This document shows positions 22,112 to 31,190 of a stretch of 64,000 nt of DNA, piece after piece; positions within the stretch are counted from its first letter, which is position 1, and each line of letters opens with the position of its first letter. Source of the stretch: Pseudomonadota bacterium (lineage in GTDB: Bacteria > Pseudomonadota > Gammaproteobacteria > Burkholderiales > Burkholderiaceae_F); assembly GCA_029778535.1 (NCBI GenBank), contig JAKOQB010000029.1, positions 32,642 to 96,641 on the forward strand. The letters are read 5' to 3'. Position numbers and translations under genes: made by a program. The notes under the pieces are model-generated. The model made no database searches. It saw only the letters and a program-made list of their open reading frames with translations, and had not been told where the DNA came from.

Positions 22112-23110
22112 ATGAGCAGCACCGTAGTGAACAAGCCGCGCCTGACCACCTCCGCGATGATCGCGTCGATCGCCGGCGAGGGGCAGCGCACGCGCCCGGC
22201 CCCGTTCGGCAAGGCGCTGGTGCAACTGGCGCAACTGCGGCCCGAGATCGTCGGCATGAGCGCGGATCTCGCCAAGTACACCGACATGCACCTCTTCGCG
22301 CAGGCGTATCCGGAGCGTTTCTTCCAGATGGGCATGGCCGAGCAGCTTCTGATGGGCGCCGCCGGCGGCATAGCGAAGGAGGGCTTCATCCCGTTCGCCA
22401 CCACCTACGCGGTGTTCGCGTCGCGCCGCGCGTACGACTTCATCCATCAGGTGATCGCCGAAGAGAACCTGAACGTCAAGATCGCCTGCGCGCTGCCGGG
22501 GCTGACCACCGGCTACGGGCCGAGCCATCAGGCGACGGAGGATCTGGCGATCTTCCGCGGCATGCCGAACCTGACGATCATCGACCCGTGCGACGCGGTC
22601 GACATCGAGCAGGCGGTGCCGGCGATCGCCGCGCACAACGGCCCCGTTTACATGCGCCTGTTGCGCGGCCAGGTGCCGGTCGTGCTCGACGAGTACAAGT
22701 ACAAGTTCGAGCTCGGCAAGGCCAAGCTGCTGCGCGACGGCGTTGATGCGCTGATCATTTCCAGCGGCATCCTGACGATGCGCGCGCTGGAGGTGGCCGC
22801 TGCGCTGCGCTCGGACAGCGTCGATGTGGCCGTGCTGCACGTGCCGACGATAAAGCCGCTGGACGAGGAAACGATCGTGCGCGAAGCGTCGCGCAACGGG
22901 CGCCTGGTGATCGTCGCGGAGAACCATTCGATCGTCGGCGGGCTGGGCGAGGCGGTCGCTGGCGTGCTGCTGCGCTCCGGCGTCACGCCGCCGTTCCGCC
23001 AGATCGCGCTGCCCGATGCGTTCCTCGACGCCGGCGCGCTGCCGACCCTGCACGACAAGTACGGCATCTCGACCGCGGCCATCGCGAAATCGGTCAAGGG
23101 CTGGCTTTGA
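22112..23110 (+). CDS. Transketolase, C-terminal (pyrimidine-binding) subunit
   Basis: 332 residues from ATG 22112. The PYR domain includes FFQMGMAEQLLMGAAGGIAKEGFIPFATTYAVFASRRAYDFI with the catalytic Glu that activates ThDP. GLTTGYGPSHQATEDLAIFRGMPNLTI and the C-terminal transketolase domain (VIVAENHSIVGGLGEAVAGVL) follow. An N-terminal extension (about 25 residues, RLTTSAMIASIAGEGQRTRP) precedes the domain. It pairs with the subunit encoded immediately upstream to form an alpha2-beta2 transketolase. A full-length transketolase gene is also present in the cluster at 26106. Confidence 0.9.
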   Translation: MSSTVVNKPRLTTSAMIASIAGEGQRTRPAPFGKALVQLAQLRPEIVGMSADLAKYTDMHLFAQAYPERFFQMGMAEQLLMGAAGGIAKEGFIPFATTYAVFASRRAYDFIHQVIAEENLNVKIACALPGLTTGYGPSHQATEDLAIFRGMPNLTIIDPCDAVDIEQAVPAIAAHNGPVYMRLLRGQVPVVLDEYKYKFELGKAKLLRDGVDALIISSGILTMRALEVAAALRSDSVDVAVLHVPTIKPLDEETIVREASRNGRLVIVAENHSIVGGLGEAVAGVLLRSGVTPPFRQIALPDAFLDAGALPTLHDKYGISTAAIAKSVKGWL

Positions 23111-23228
23111 TTCACCTCGACAACGCGATGAACGCCAGTTCCGCGACGCTCGTCGTCCCAGCCCCGGATTCATGCAATCGGGGGCAGGCTCGAGCGAGAA
23201 CCCGATGTCTTGCGCAAGAAGACGCTGG

Positions 23229-23248
23229 ATTCCCGCTTGCGCGGGAAT
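23229..23248. repeat. REP-type palindrome (ATTCCCGC family)
   Basis: ATTCCCGC-TTGC-GCGGGAAT forms a perfect 8-bp stem in the 182-bp gap between the transketolase and TRAP binding-protein genes. A second member of this sub-family lies at 38850. The gap also contains CCCCGGATTCATG-type sequence and the ribosome binding site GGAGA for the next gene. Confidence 0.8.
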
Positions 23249-23292
23249 GACGAGTGGCCCAATCGCTACACCCCATCTTACGGAGACTATCA

Positions 23293-24267
23293 ATGAAACT
23301 GAATTCCCTACTGGCGGCCGTCGCGCTCGCGCTCACGGCAACCACCGCCGGCGCCCAGACGAAGCTCACGCTCGGCCACGGCGCGGCACCGGGCAATCCC
23401 AGGCACGAGGCCGCGGTCGCCTTCGCCAACGCCGTCAAGCAGAAGAGCGGCGGCAGGATCGAGGTGCAGGTCGCGCCGTCCGCGCAGATGGGCGACGACG
23501 CCGCGATGCTGACGGCGCTGCGCACCGGGACGCTCGACATGTCGGCCAACAGCCAGGGTGCGGCGTCGACGATCGTTCCCGAATACGCGGCCTTCGGCAT
23601 GCCGTTCCTGTTCTCGGAGCCGGCGCAGGCGTTCAGGCTGCTCGACGGTCCGCTCGGCAAGGAACTCGCCGACAAGTCCGCGCAGAAGGGCCTGATCGTG
23701 CTCGGCTACTGGGACAACGGCATCCGCCACGTCTCCAACAGCAAGCGGCCCGTGCTGACGCCGGCCGACATGAAGGGCCTGAAGATCCGCACGCCGCCCG
23801 ACGCGGTGACGATCGACATCATGACCGCGCTCGGCGCCGACACGCAGCAGATCAAGTTCGCCGAGCTGTACGTGGCGCTTCAGCAGGGCGTGGTCGACGG
23901 GCAGGAGAACCCGCTCGCGAACATCGATGCGTCGAAGCTGTACGAGGTGCAGAAGTTCATCTCGCTGACCGGCCACAAGTTCGAGATGACGCCGTTCCTG
24001 ATGAGCAAGCGCACCTGGGACCGACTGTCCGAAGCGGACCGCAAGATCATCATGGACGCCGCGCACGAAGCGACCGCGCTGCAGCGCAAGCTGTCGAAGG
24101 AGGCGGATGAGCGCCTGGTCAGCGAATTGAAGAGCAAGGGCGTGCGCATCGACAAGGTCGATCAGTCGCAGTTCGCCAAGGCCACCCAGTCGGTGACGGC
24201 GAAATGGGAAGGCGGCCCGATCGGCGACTATGTGAAGAAGGTCGTCGCCGCCGCGCACGTCAAATGA
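23293..24267 (+). CDS. TRAP transporter solute-binding protein (DctP family)
   Basis: 324 residues with a cleavable signal peptide (LNSLLAAVALALTATTAGAQ). The mature protein shows DctP landmarks: LTLGHGAAPGNPRHEAAVAFANAVKQKSGGRIEVQVAPSAQMGDD, LRTGTLDMSA, GLKIRTPPDAVTIDIMTALGADTQQIKFAELYVALQQGVVDGQENPL. The conserved Arg in KIRTP normally salt-bridges the carboxylate of the ligand, so a sugar acid or other organic acid is the likely substrate. It starts the dctPQM part of the operon, after the split transketolase. Confidence 0.92.
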   Translation: MKLNSLLAAVALALTATTAGAQTKLTLGHGAAPGNPRHEAAVAFANAVKQKSGGRIEVQVAPSAQMGDDAAMLTALRTGTLDMSANSQGAASTIVPEYAAFGMPFLFSEPAQAFRLLDGPLGKELADKSAQKGLIVLGYWDNGIRHVSNSKRPVLTPADMKGLKIRTPPDAVTIDIMTALGADTQQIKFAELYVALQQGVVDGQENPLANIDASKLYEVQKFISLTGHKFEMTPFLMSKRTWDRLSEADRKIIMDAAHEATALQRKLSKEADERLVSELKSKGVRIDKVDQSQFAKATQSVTAKWEGGPIGDYVKKVVAAAHVK

Positions 24268-24334
24268 CGGCGAGCGAAACATTAACTACGGGCCGGCCGT
24301 GCGGCCGGTCCCGCTCCAATCCCGAGGAGACAAC

Positions 24335-24841
24335 ATGGCATCCGTGGTTGCGGAGAGGCTGAATCGCGGCGTCGCGTGGGTGTGCGCCGCGATCCTCTAC
24401 TTCACGTTCGGCGCGATCTTCTTCATCCTCTGCTCGGACGTGTTCCTGCGCTATTTCAGGGGCTCGAGCCTGCACTGGGCGTCCGAGATCCCCGAACTTC
24501 TGTTTCCGTGGCTGGTGATGGCGGGCGTCGTCCTCGCCGCACAGCACGGCGCGCATATCGCGACGACGTTCCTGGCCGACGCCGTGCATGAGCGAACGCG
24601 GCGCGTGATCGCCGCCGTCGGCCACGTCGCGATCATCGGCGCGTACGCGACGCTGGCGGTGGTCACGGCGCAGGCGATTCCGATCGTCGCGGACGAGCGC
24701 TCGCCCATCCTTCAAATCCCCGGGTCGGTCACCTACTTCTGCCTGCTGACGGGATTCGTGTTGATCGTCCTGGTCCACCTGGGCGAACTGTTGCACTGGG
24801 TGAAGGCACCCGCGGCGCACGTCACCGGAGCGTACCAATGA
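24335..24841 (+). CDS. TRAP transporter small permease (DctQ family)
   Basis: 168 residues with four predicted membrane helices, near 22-42, 56-76, 97-117 and 134-155. ATG 24335 is preceded by GAGGAG. DctQ is the small membrane subunit that scaffolds DctM in the inner membrane. Its stop overlaps the DctM start by 4 bp (ATGA), so the two subunits are translated together. Confidence 0.88.
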   Translation: MASVVAERLNRGVAWVCAAILYFTFGAIFFILCSDVFLRYFRGSSLHWASEIPELLFPWLVMAGVVLAAQHGAHIATTFLADAVHERTRRVIAAVGHVAIIGAYATLAVVTAQAIPIVADERSPILQIPGSVTYFCLLTGFVLIVLVHLGELLHWVKAPAAHVTGAYQ

Positions 24842-26097
24842 GCATCCTCGCCTTCGCCATCTTCGCGCTTGCCGCGGTCGCCGCGATTCCGATCGCGCAC
24901 GCGCTGGTGCTCGCGTCCATCGGCGCGATCGCGTATTCGGATCGCATTCCGCTCACCCTGGTGGTCGAGCAGATGGTTTCGCAGGTCCAGAGCTTCTCGC
25001 TGATCGCGATTCCGTTCTTCATCCTGACCGGCGCGCTGATGATGGGCGGCCGGCTCGGCCAGACGCTGATCGACCTGATGACGACGCTGATCGGGCGTTT
25101 CCACGGCGGGCCCGCGCAGGTCGGCGTGCTGTCGTCGACGATCTTCGGCGGCGTGTCCGGGTCGGCGGTGGCCGACGCCTCCGCCATCGGCTCGATGCTG
25201 ATTCCTTGGCAGAAGAAGCTCGGCTATCCGGGGTCCTTTGCAGCGGCGACGCTCGCCTCGGCCGCGACCATCGACATCCTGATTCCGCCGTCGATTCCGT
25301 TCATCCTGTTCGCGCTCGCCTCGGGCGCGTCGATCGGATCGCTGTTCATGGCCGGCATCCTGCCGGGGGTGATGCTGTGCGTCGGGTTCATGGCGGTGTG
25401 CTACTTCGTCGGGCGGAGCAAGAACTATCCGCGCGAAACGCGGCCGATCAGCCTGCGCCTCGTGCTGCGCGAAGTGGGCTATGCGTCGCCCGCGCTGGCG
25501 CTGCCGGTGCTGATCGTCATCTTCCTGCGCTTCGGCATCGCCACCCCGACGGAAGTGAGCGTGATCAGCACGCTGTACGCGGCGGTCGTGTCGGCGGTGC
25601 TGTACCGCGACCTGACGCTTAAGCGCGTGAAAGCCGCGCTGATCGAATCGGGCATCGCCACCGGCGTCGTGCTGCTCGTCATCATGGCGTCGAGCGCGAT
25701 GGGCTGGATCATCACGTTCGAGCAGCTGCCGGCCACGTTCGCGGAGTTCGCGAAGAACACCCTGCAGGACCCCTGGCTGATCATCCTGGCGATGAACCTG
25801 ATCATGATCGTCGCCGGCATGTTCATCGACCTGCCGGCCGCGGTGCTGCTGCTGACGCCGATCTTCGTGCCGTTGGCGCAGATGGCCGGGATGGATCCGG
25901 TGCAACTGGGCGTGATGATGGTAGTCAACCTCGCGATTGGGCTGTACACGCCGCCGGTCGGCACGACCCTTTTCATCACCAGTTCGATCGCCAGGGTCAA
26001 GATCGGGGAGACCGTGCGGGCGATGGTTCCCTTCTATCTGGTCGCCGTGCTCGTGCTCGCGCTGATGAGCTACGTGCCGGCGCTGACGATTCGTTGA
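24838..26097 (+). CDS. TRAP transporter large permease (DctM family)
   Basis: 419 residues, very hydrophobic, about 12 membrane helices. DctM motifs include FSLIAIPFFILTGALMMGGRLGQTLID, GGVSGSAVADASAIGSMLIP and TIDILIPPSIPFILFALASGASIGSLFMAGILPG. It is the sodium-coupled transport channel of the TRAP system that receives the ligand from the DctP protein. Translationally coupled to DctQ and followed 8 bp later by the full-length transketolase. Confidence 0.92.
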   Translation: MSILAFAIFALAAVAAIPIAHALVLASIGAIAYSDRIPLTLVVEQMVSQVQSFSLIAIPFFILTGALMMGGRLGQTLIDLMTTLIGRFHGGPAQVGVLSSTIFGGVSGSAVADASAIGSMLIPWQKKLGYPGSFAAATLASAATIDILIPPSIPFILFALASGASIGSLFMAGILPGVMLCVGFMAVCYFVGRSKNYPRETRPISLRLVLREVGYASPALALPVLIVIFLRFGIATPTEVSVISTLYAAVVSAVLYRDLTLKRVKAALIESGIATGVVLLVIMASSAMGWIITFEQLPATFAEFAKNTLQDPWLIILAMNLIMIVAGMFIDLPAAVLLLTPIFVPLAQMAGMDPVQLGVMMVVNLAIGLYTPPVGTTLFITSSIARVKIGETVRAMVPFYLVAVLVLALMSYVPALTIR

Positions 26098-26105
26098 GAG
26101 ATCCC

Positions 26106-28142
26106 ATGCTCGAATTCGCAACGGCGAGCGCGGGCGACGTGGTCGCTGCGGGTCGGGACATCGATCCGCAGCGGCTGGCCAACGCCATCCGCTTCCTGTC
26201 CATCGATGCCATCGTGCAAGCCACGGAGGGTCACCAGGGCGTTCCGCTCGGCATGGCGGAGATCGCCACCGCGCTCTTCACGCGGCACCTGAAGTTCAAT
26301 CCCGACGCGCCGACGTGGCCGGACCGCGACCGCTTCGTGCTGTCAAATGGCCACGGCTCGATGCTGCTCTACTCGCTGCTGTACCTGACCGGCTACGAGG
26401 CAATCTCGCTCGACCAGATCAAGAGCTTCCGCGAACTCGGTTCGCGTTGCGAAGGCCACCCCGAGATCGCGCCGGAGCACGGCATCGAGGTGACGACCGG
26501 GCCGCTGGGGCAGGGCATCGCGAATGCGCTCGGCATGGCGGTGGCCGAGGCTTATCTCAATGCGCGCTTCGGCGCGGGCCTCATCGATCACTACACGTAC
26601 GCGTTCGTCGGCGACGGCTGCCTGCAGGAAGGCGTGGGACAGGAGATGATCGCGCTCGCCGGCCACCTGCGGCTCGGCAAGCTGATCCTCCTCTGGGACG
26701 ACAACCGCATCACCGACGACGGCAGCACCGTGTTGTCGATCAGCGAGGATGTGGCCGCGCGCTTTCGCGTCGCCGACTGGCACGTGCTCGAAGTCGACGG
26801 CCACGACATCGAAGCGGTGTCGGCGGCGATCGCGGCAGCGAAGCAGGACCTGCGTCCTTCGCTGATCGCCTGCCGCACGGTGATCGCGCGCGGCATCGCG
26901 CGGCTGCAGGGGCAGCGCAGCGGCCACAGCGCGCGGCTTCATTCGGAGGACGCGCACGCGGCGCGGCAACTGCTCGACTGGCCGCATGCGCCCTTCGAGG
27001 TGCCCGCGGACATCCTGCGCGCGTGGCGCGCCGCCGGCCGCAGGTGCCAGGCCGAATACGAATCGTGGAAGAAGCGCGTCGACGCACTGCCGGCCGCCGA
27101 GCGCGCGGAGTTCGAACGCGTGATGGACGGGGAACTGCCCATCGGCCGGCGCGAGGTCCTGCTCGACTACAAGCGCCGCGCGCCAGAGCAGAACCCGCCG
27201 CAGGGCGGAATCATGATTTCCGCCGAGATCAACGATCTACTCACCGACGTGTTGCCTGAGCGCGTGGTCGGCTGCGCCGACCTCGAGGCGCCCACCAGCC
27301 ACAAGCGACGGCTGCGCGCGTTCACCGCGAACGACCGCGGCGGCGCTTACGTCCACTGCGGCGTGCGCGAGCACGTGATGGGGGCGATGGCCAACGGCAT
27401 GGCCGCGCACGGCGGCGTGATTCCGCTCGCGGTCACGTACCTCGCGTTCTCCGACTACGAACGGCCCGCGATGCGAATGGCCGCGCTGATGGGCCTGCCG
27501 GTCAAGTTCGTGTTCAGCCACGATTCGATCGGCGTGGGCAAGAACGGGCCGACCCATCAGCCGGTCGAGATCCTCGCGTCGCTGCGCGCCATGCCGAACA
27601 TGCTGGTGCTGCGGCCCGCCGACGCGGTCGAAGCCGCCGAGTGCTGGGAAATCGCGCTCGAACATCGCACCGGTCCCGCGAGCCTCGTGTTCGCGCGTCA
27701 GGCGCTGCCGGCGGTACGGCGAACGCATGTTGCCGAAAACCTGTCGCGGCGCGGCGCCTACGTGCTGGCGGAAGGCGAGGGCGGCGCGCGCGCGGTGACG
27801 CTGCTTGCGACCGGATCAGAAGTCGCACTCGCGGTGGAAGCGCGCGCGCGGCTGCAGGCCGAAGGGATTCCTACCGCAGTCGTGTCGATGCCGAGCTGGG
27901 AACTGTTCGACGCGCAGGACGCGGCGTACCGTGCGCAAGTGCTGCACCCCGGCGCGGTGCGGGTGGCCGTCGAGGCCGCGGTGCGCTTCGGCTGGGACCG
28001 CTATCTCGGCGAGCACGGCGGCTTCGTCGGTATGACGGGTTTCGGCGCGTCGGGGCCCGCCGAAGCGCTGTACGAGCACTTCGGCATCACCCCGGCCGCG
28101 ATCGTGGCCGAGGCGAAGCGCTGCATGAACGCGAAGCGTTGA
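26106..28142 (+). CDS. tkt: Transketolase, full-length
   Basis: 678 residues from ATG 26106. The ThDP domain has ATEGHQGVPLGMAEIATALF, LSNGHGSMLLYSLLYLTGY, TTGPLGQGIANALGMA and GDGCLQEGVGQEMIALAGHLRLGKLILLWDDN. The pyrimidine domain has HCGVREHVMGAMANGMAAHGG and the phosphate-binding region DSIGVGKNGPTHQPVEILASLRAMPN. Motifs match the pentose-phosphate enzyme, but several usual choices differ (ATEGHQG instead of KANSGHPG), so it may be tuned to an unusual ketose. Encoded directly after the TRAP transporter, alongside a separate split transketolase in the same operon. Confidence 0.92.
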   Translation: MLEFATASAGDVVAAGRDIDPQRLANAIRFLSIDAIVQATEGHQGVPLGMAEIATALFTRHLKFNPDAPTWPDRDRFVLSNGHGSMLLYSLLYLTGYEAISLDQIKSFRELGSRCEGHPEIAPEHGIEVTTGPLGQGIANALGMAVAEAYLNARFGAGLIDHYTYAFVGDGCLQEGVGQEMIALAGHLRLGKLILLWDDNRITDDGSTVLSISEDVAARFRVADWHVLEVDGHDIEAVSAAIAAAKQDLRPSLIACRTVIARGIARLQGQRSGHSARLHSEDAHAARQLLDWPHAPFEVPADILRAWRAAGRRCQAEYESWKKRVDALPAAERAEFERVMDGELPIGRREVLLDYKRRAPEQNPPQGGIMISAEINDLLTDVLPERVVGCADLEAPTSHKRRLRAFTANDRGGAYVHCGVREHVMGAMANGMAAHGGVIPLAVTYLAFSDYERPAMRMAALMGLPVKFVFSHDSIGVGKNGPTHQPVEILASLRAMPNMLVLRPADAVEAAECWEIALEHRTGPASLVFARQALPAVRRTHVAENLSRRGAYVLAEGEGGARAVTLLATGSEVALAVEARARLQAEGIPTAVVSMPSWELFDAQDAAYRAQVLHPGAVRVAVEAAVRFGWDRYLGEHGGFVGMTGFGASGPAEALYEHFGITPAAIVAEAKRCMNAKR

Positions 28143-28155
28143 GAGCGAGGGTGGC

Positions 28156-29121
28156 ATGCACCGGATCGTCTTTCTCGATCGATCGACGATCGCGCCGCAG
28201 ATCCGCCTGCGGCGGCCGAGTTTCGAGCACGAGCTGATCGAGCACGCGAGCACGCGGCCCGAGGACGTCGTCGCACGGCTGGGCGGCGCGACCGTCGCCA
28301 TCATCAACAAGGTTCCGCTGACGTCCGCGGCACTGGCGCAGCTCCCAGAGCTGCGGCTGATCGCGGTCGCCGCGACCGGCACCGACTGCGTCGACAAGGC
28401 GTATTGCAAGTCGCGCGGCATCGCGGTCTCCAACATCCGCGGCTATGCGGTGAACACGGTGCCGGAACACGCGTTCGCGTTGATGCTCGCGTTGCGGCGG
28501 AACGTGATCGCGTATCGCAACGACGTGATCGCCGGCCGCTGGCAGCAGTCGGGACAGTTCTGCTTCTTCGACCACCCGATCCACGATCTGGCCGGCGCGC
28601 GGCTCGGGATCATCGGCGAAGGCGTGCTCGGGCAGCGCGTCGCGGAGATCGCCAGGGCGTTCGGCATGGTGCCGCTCTACGCCGCGCACAAGGGCCGTAC
28701 CGGCCTGGGTCCGCTGTACACGCCGTGGCAGGAAGTGCTGGAAACCAGCGACATCATCACGCTGCATTCGCCGCTGACCGAAGAAACCCGCGGCATGATC
28801 GCAATGACGGAATTCCGCGCGATGAAGCGGCGGCCGCTGATCATCAACACCGCGCGCGGCGGGCTGGTCGACGAAGAGGCGCTGGTCGCGGCGCTCGATG
28901 CCGGGCTGATCAGCGGCGCCGGTTTCGATGTCGTGACGGCTGAGCCCCCGGCGCCCGACCATCCGCTGCTGCGCATCGCCGGCCGACCCAATGTGATCGT
29001 GACGCCGCACGTGGCGTGGGCATCGGACGAGGCGCAGCAGTCGCTGGCCGATCAGTTGATGGACAACATCGAGAGCTTCATCGCCGGTCGGCCGCGCAAT
29101 CTGGTGGAGGGCGCGTTCTGA
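28156..29121 (+). CDS. D-isomer-specific 2-hydroxyacid dehydrogenase (glycerate/hydroxypyruvate-reductase type)
   Basis: 321 residues. The NAD-binding motif is LGIIGEGVLGQRVAEIAR (GxGxxG with Glu in the middle), the catalytic Arg lies in INTARGGLVDEEAL, Glu in FDVVTAEPP and His in VTPHVAWAS. NIRGYAVNTVPEHAFALMLALRRN is typical of glycerate dehydrogenase (HprA) types. It reduces hydroxypyruvate or a related 2-oxo acid, which fits as the outlet for a C2-C3 fragment made by the transketolases upstream. Last gene of the operon; 13 bp after tkt. Confidence 0.9.
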   Translation: MHRIVFLDRSTIAPQIRLRRPSFEHELIEHASTRPEDVVARLGGATVAIINKVPLTSAALAQLPELRLIAVAATGTDCVDKAYCKSRGIAVSNIRGYAVNTVPEHAFALMLALRRNVIAYRNDVIAGRWQQSGQFCFFDHPIHDLAGARLGIIGEGVLGQRVAEIARAFGMVPLYAAHKGRTGLGPLYTPWQEVLETSDIITLHSPLTEETRGMIAMTEFRAMKRRPLIINTARGGLVDEEALVAALDAGLISGAGFDVVTAEPPAPDHPLLRIAGRPNVIVTPHVAWASDEAQQSLADQLMDNIESFIAGRPRNLVEGAF

Positions 29122-29187
29122 AACCGACGTTCGAATGCGGCGCTTGGAGCCGACGCTAGGGTTCGTCCGCCGCGGAGTTGAGCGTGA

Positions 29188-29583
29188 TTACACGAGGTGA
29201 AAGCCGGGCAGCTTTGCCGCTTTCGCATCGAATGAGACGGTGGAGCCGCATTCAAGTGCGCGGTATCTGGCTCCGATCAGACAATCCGCGAATTCGGCGC
29301 CGAATTCCTTCCACACGAACAGCGCTTCCTCGACGCACGCCTCGTCTTCGACGCGGACCTCCGCCGAATCAAGCAGCCCGGAAAACGCGGCGAGGATCTC
29401 GTCTTTGGCCAGCCCGTAGCGACTGCGGAGCACCCATTCGCACTCCAAGAGAACCAACTGGCTGATCAGGACAGGGTCGCCGCTGTTCGCTTCGTGCCTG
29501 ATCAGCCGGCGCGCGCTCTCGAACTGTCGTTGGTCGTCCGCAACGAGGAAGCGAACCAGTACGTTCGTGTCGAGACCGATCAT
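29188..29583 (-). CDS. PIN-domain ribonuclease toxin (VapC type)
   Basis: 131 residues. The PIN fold is marked by acidic residues in MIGLDTNVLVRFLVADD (Asp5), LECEWVLRSRYG (Glu) and FADCLIGARYRALECG (Asp), which bind the metal of the nuclease site. VapC toxins usually cut tRNA or rRNA and are neutralised by the protein encoded just upstream. Its start codon shares one base with the antitoxin stop (TGATG), so the pair is translationally coupled. Confidence 0.88.
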   Translation of the reverse strand: MIGLDTNVLVRFLVADDQRQFESARRLIRHEANSGDPVLISQLVLLECEWVLRSRYGLAKDEILAAFSGLLDSAEVRVEDEACVEEALFVWKEFGAEFADCLIGARYRALECGSTVSFDAKAAKLPGFHLV

Positions 29584-29801
29584 CAGCGCGACAGTTGGTC
29601 GATCGGCACCGGCTTCCGGCCCTTTCTATGCAGCATGCCGGCGAGCCCCAGAATGCTCTTGTTCTTGACCCGCATCAGCACGGTGCCGTCGGGCATGAGC
29701 GTGAACGTGATCCGATCGCCGGACTTCATGGCCAGCTTGTCCCGTATCCCTTTCGGAATGGTCGTTTGCCCCTTGCTCGTCAAAGTGGATTCCTCGGCCA
29801 T
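29583..29801 (-). CDS. AbrB/MazE-type antitoxin (VapB type)
   Basis: 72 residues. The swapped-hairpin AbrB DNA-binding fold is seen in ESTLTSKGQTTIPKGIRDKLAMKSGDRITFTLMPDGTVLMR, followed by a C-terminal tail that would wrap around the toxin (LAGMLHRKGRKPVPIDQLSR). GGAGG precedes the ATG. It represses its own promoter in typical systems; a perfect 9-bp inverted repeat lies just upstream of the start. Confidence 0.88.
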   Translation of the reverse strand: MAEESTLTSKGQTTIPKGIRDKLAMKSGDRITFTLMPDGTVLMRVKNKSILGLAGMLHRKGRKPVPIDQLSR

Positions 29802-29828
29802 GGTGCCCTCCTCACATACCGCGTCTGC

Positions 29829-29859
29829 GATCCTTACGGCGGGAACTATAGTAAGGATC
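29829..29859 (-). promoter_or_regulatory. Operator/promoter of the VapBC-like operon
   Basis: GATCCTTAC (29829-29837) and GTAAGGATC (29851-29859) form a perfect 9-bp inverted repeat with a 13-bp spacer. The spacer and right arm include ACTATAGT, which gives a -10-like TATAGT on either strand. It starts 28 bp upstream of the antitoxin gene. AbrB-type antitoxins bind such palindromes, so this is the likely autorepression site. Confidence 0.7.
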
Positions 29860-29945
29860 GATGGCCGCCGCAACGTTGCATCAGGAATTTGGCGGCATAT
29901 GGCGTGACGCACCTGCGCGAAGCGGGGCGTACGATAGGTGCGGAG

Positions 29946-31181
29946 ATGTCCGGTTCCGCGATCAAGCCGTTTCATCTGTCGATACCGCGGGCCGCGATCG
30001 ACGACCTGCACGCGCGGCTCGACCGCATCCGCTGGCCCGACGAGGCGCCCGATGCGCCGTGGGCCTACGGCACGTCGCTCGCGTTCATGCGCGAGCTGGT
30101 TCACGAATGGCGCACACGCTACGACTGGCGCAGGACCGAGGCGGAACTGAACGCGTGGCCGCAGTTCACTACGCGCATCGACGGCATCGACATCCACTTC
30201 CTGCACGTCGAGGGCAAGGGGCCGCATCCGAGACCGCTGCTGCTGTCGCACGGCTGGCCGGGATCGGTGCTCGAGTTCATGAAACTGATCCCGCGGCTGA
30301 CCGACCCGGCGGCGTTCGGCGCCGACGCGGCTGATGCCTTCACCGTGGTCGTGCCATCGCTGCCGGGCTACACGCTGTCGTTCCGGGAAGGGCAACCGCG
30401 CAAGGGGCTCGCCGAGATCGGCGCGATCTTCGACACGCTGATGCATGAGCGGCTGGGCTATCGCCGTTACGGCGCGCAGGGCGGAGATTGGGGTTCGTTC
30501 ATCACCGCGTGGCTGGGGCGCAATCGCGCGGAGCATCTGACCGCAATCCATCTGAACCTGATGCCGCTGAAGCGCGACGCGGCGATGTTCACGCATCCTT
30601 CCGAGAACGAGCGCCGCTACATCGACGAGTTGCAGGCCTGGCTGAAGGAAGAGACCGGCTATCAGGCGATCCAGGGCACGCGCCCGCAGACGCTGGCGTT
30701 CGCGCTGTCGGATTCACCAGTCGGGCTGGCGGCGTGGATCGCCGAGAAGTACCGCGCGTGGACCGACTGCAATGGCGATCCTTGCCGCGCGCTGACGCTG
30801 GACGAGATGCTCGGCAACATCAGCCTGTACTGGTTCACCAACTGCATCGGCGCGTCGTTCTGGCCGTACTACGCGCGCCTGCACGGCCCGTGGCCGATCG
30901 ATGGTCGCATCGGCGTGCCGACCGGCTACTGCGAGTTCCCGCGCGAGATCCTGCGCCCGCCGCGCGAGGCGGCCGAGCGCCAGTTCAACATCGCGCGCTG
31001 GAGCGTGATGCCGCAGGGCGGCCACTTCGCGGCGCTCGAGCAGCCCGACGCGCTGGCGCGGGAGATCCGCGAGTTCTTTCGCGCGGTCGCGTGGACCGGT
31101 GCGCTGATCGACTGCGTGGAAACGGACATCGGCGAATGCTCCGATGCGAGCGACCATGAAGTCCGTGGGACAGGCGGCTAA
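29946..31181 (+). CDS. Epoxide hydrolase (alpha/beta-hydrolase, EPHN domain)
   Basis: 411 residues. An N-terminal EPHN domain (IKPFHLSIPRAAIDDLHARLDRIRWPDE) is followed by the alpha/beta fold: oxyanion HGWPGS (about 100), nucleophile Asp in AQGGDWGSF (about 180), and the catalytic His in MPQGGHFAALEQPD near residue 360. Lid-domain tyrosines may lie in YPGYTLSF-like LPGYTLSF and NISLYWFTN. It opens epoxides to diols in the cytoplasm. ATG 29946 was chosen since it begins the EPHN domain; upstream frame runs through the VapBC operator. The C-terminal 35 residues are not conserved by eye. Confidence 0.88.
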   Translation: MSGSAIKPFHLSIPRAAIDDLHARLDRIRWPDEAPDAPWAYGTSLAFMRELVHEWRTRYDWRRTEAELNAWPQFTTRIDGIDIHFLHVEGKGPHPRPLLLSHGWPGSVLEFMKLIPRLTDPAAFGADAADAFTVVVPSLPGYTLSFREGQPRKGLAEIGAIFDTLMHERLGYRRYGAQGGDWGSFITAWLGRNRAEHLTAIHLNLMPLKRDAAMFTHPSENERRYIDELQAWLKEETGYQAIQGTRPQTLAFALSDSPVGLAAWIAEKYRAWTDCNGDPCRALTLDEMLGNISLYWFTNCIGASFWPYYARLHGPWPIDGRIGVPTGYCEFPREILRPPREAAERQFNIARWSVMPQGGHFAALEQPDALAREIREFFRAVAWTGALIDCVETDIGECSDASDHEVRGTGG

Positions 31182-31190
31182 CGACCTTGG

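Noticed and set aside
21270..23110. Split transketolase considered as a broken single gene
   Set aside because: Each half begins and ends at natural domain borders with its own start, and two-subunit transketolases are common.
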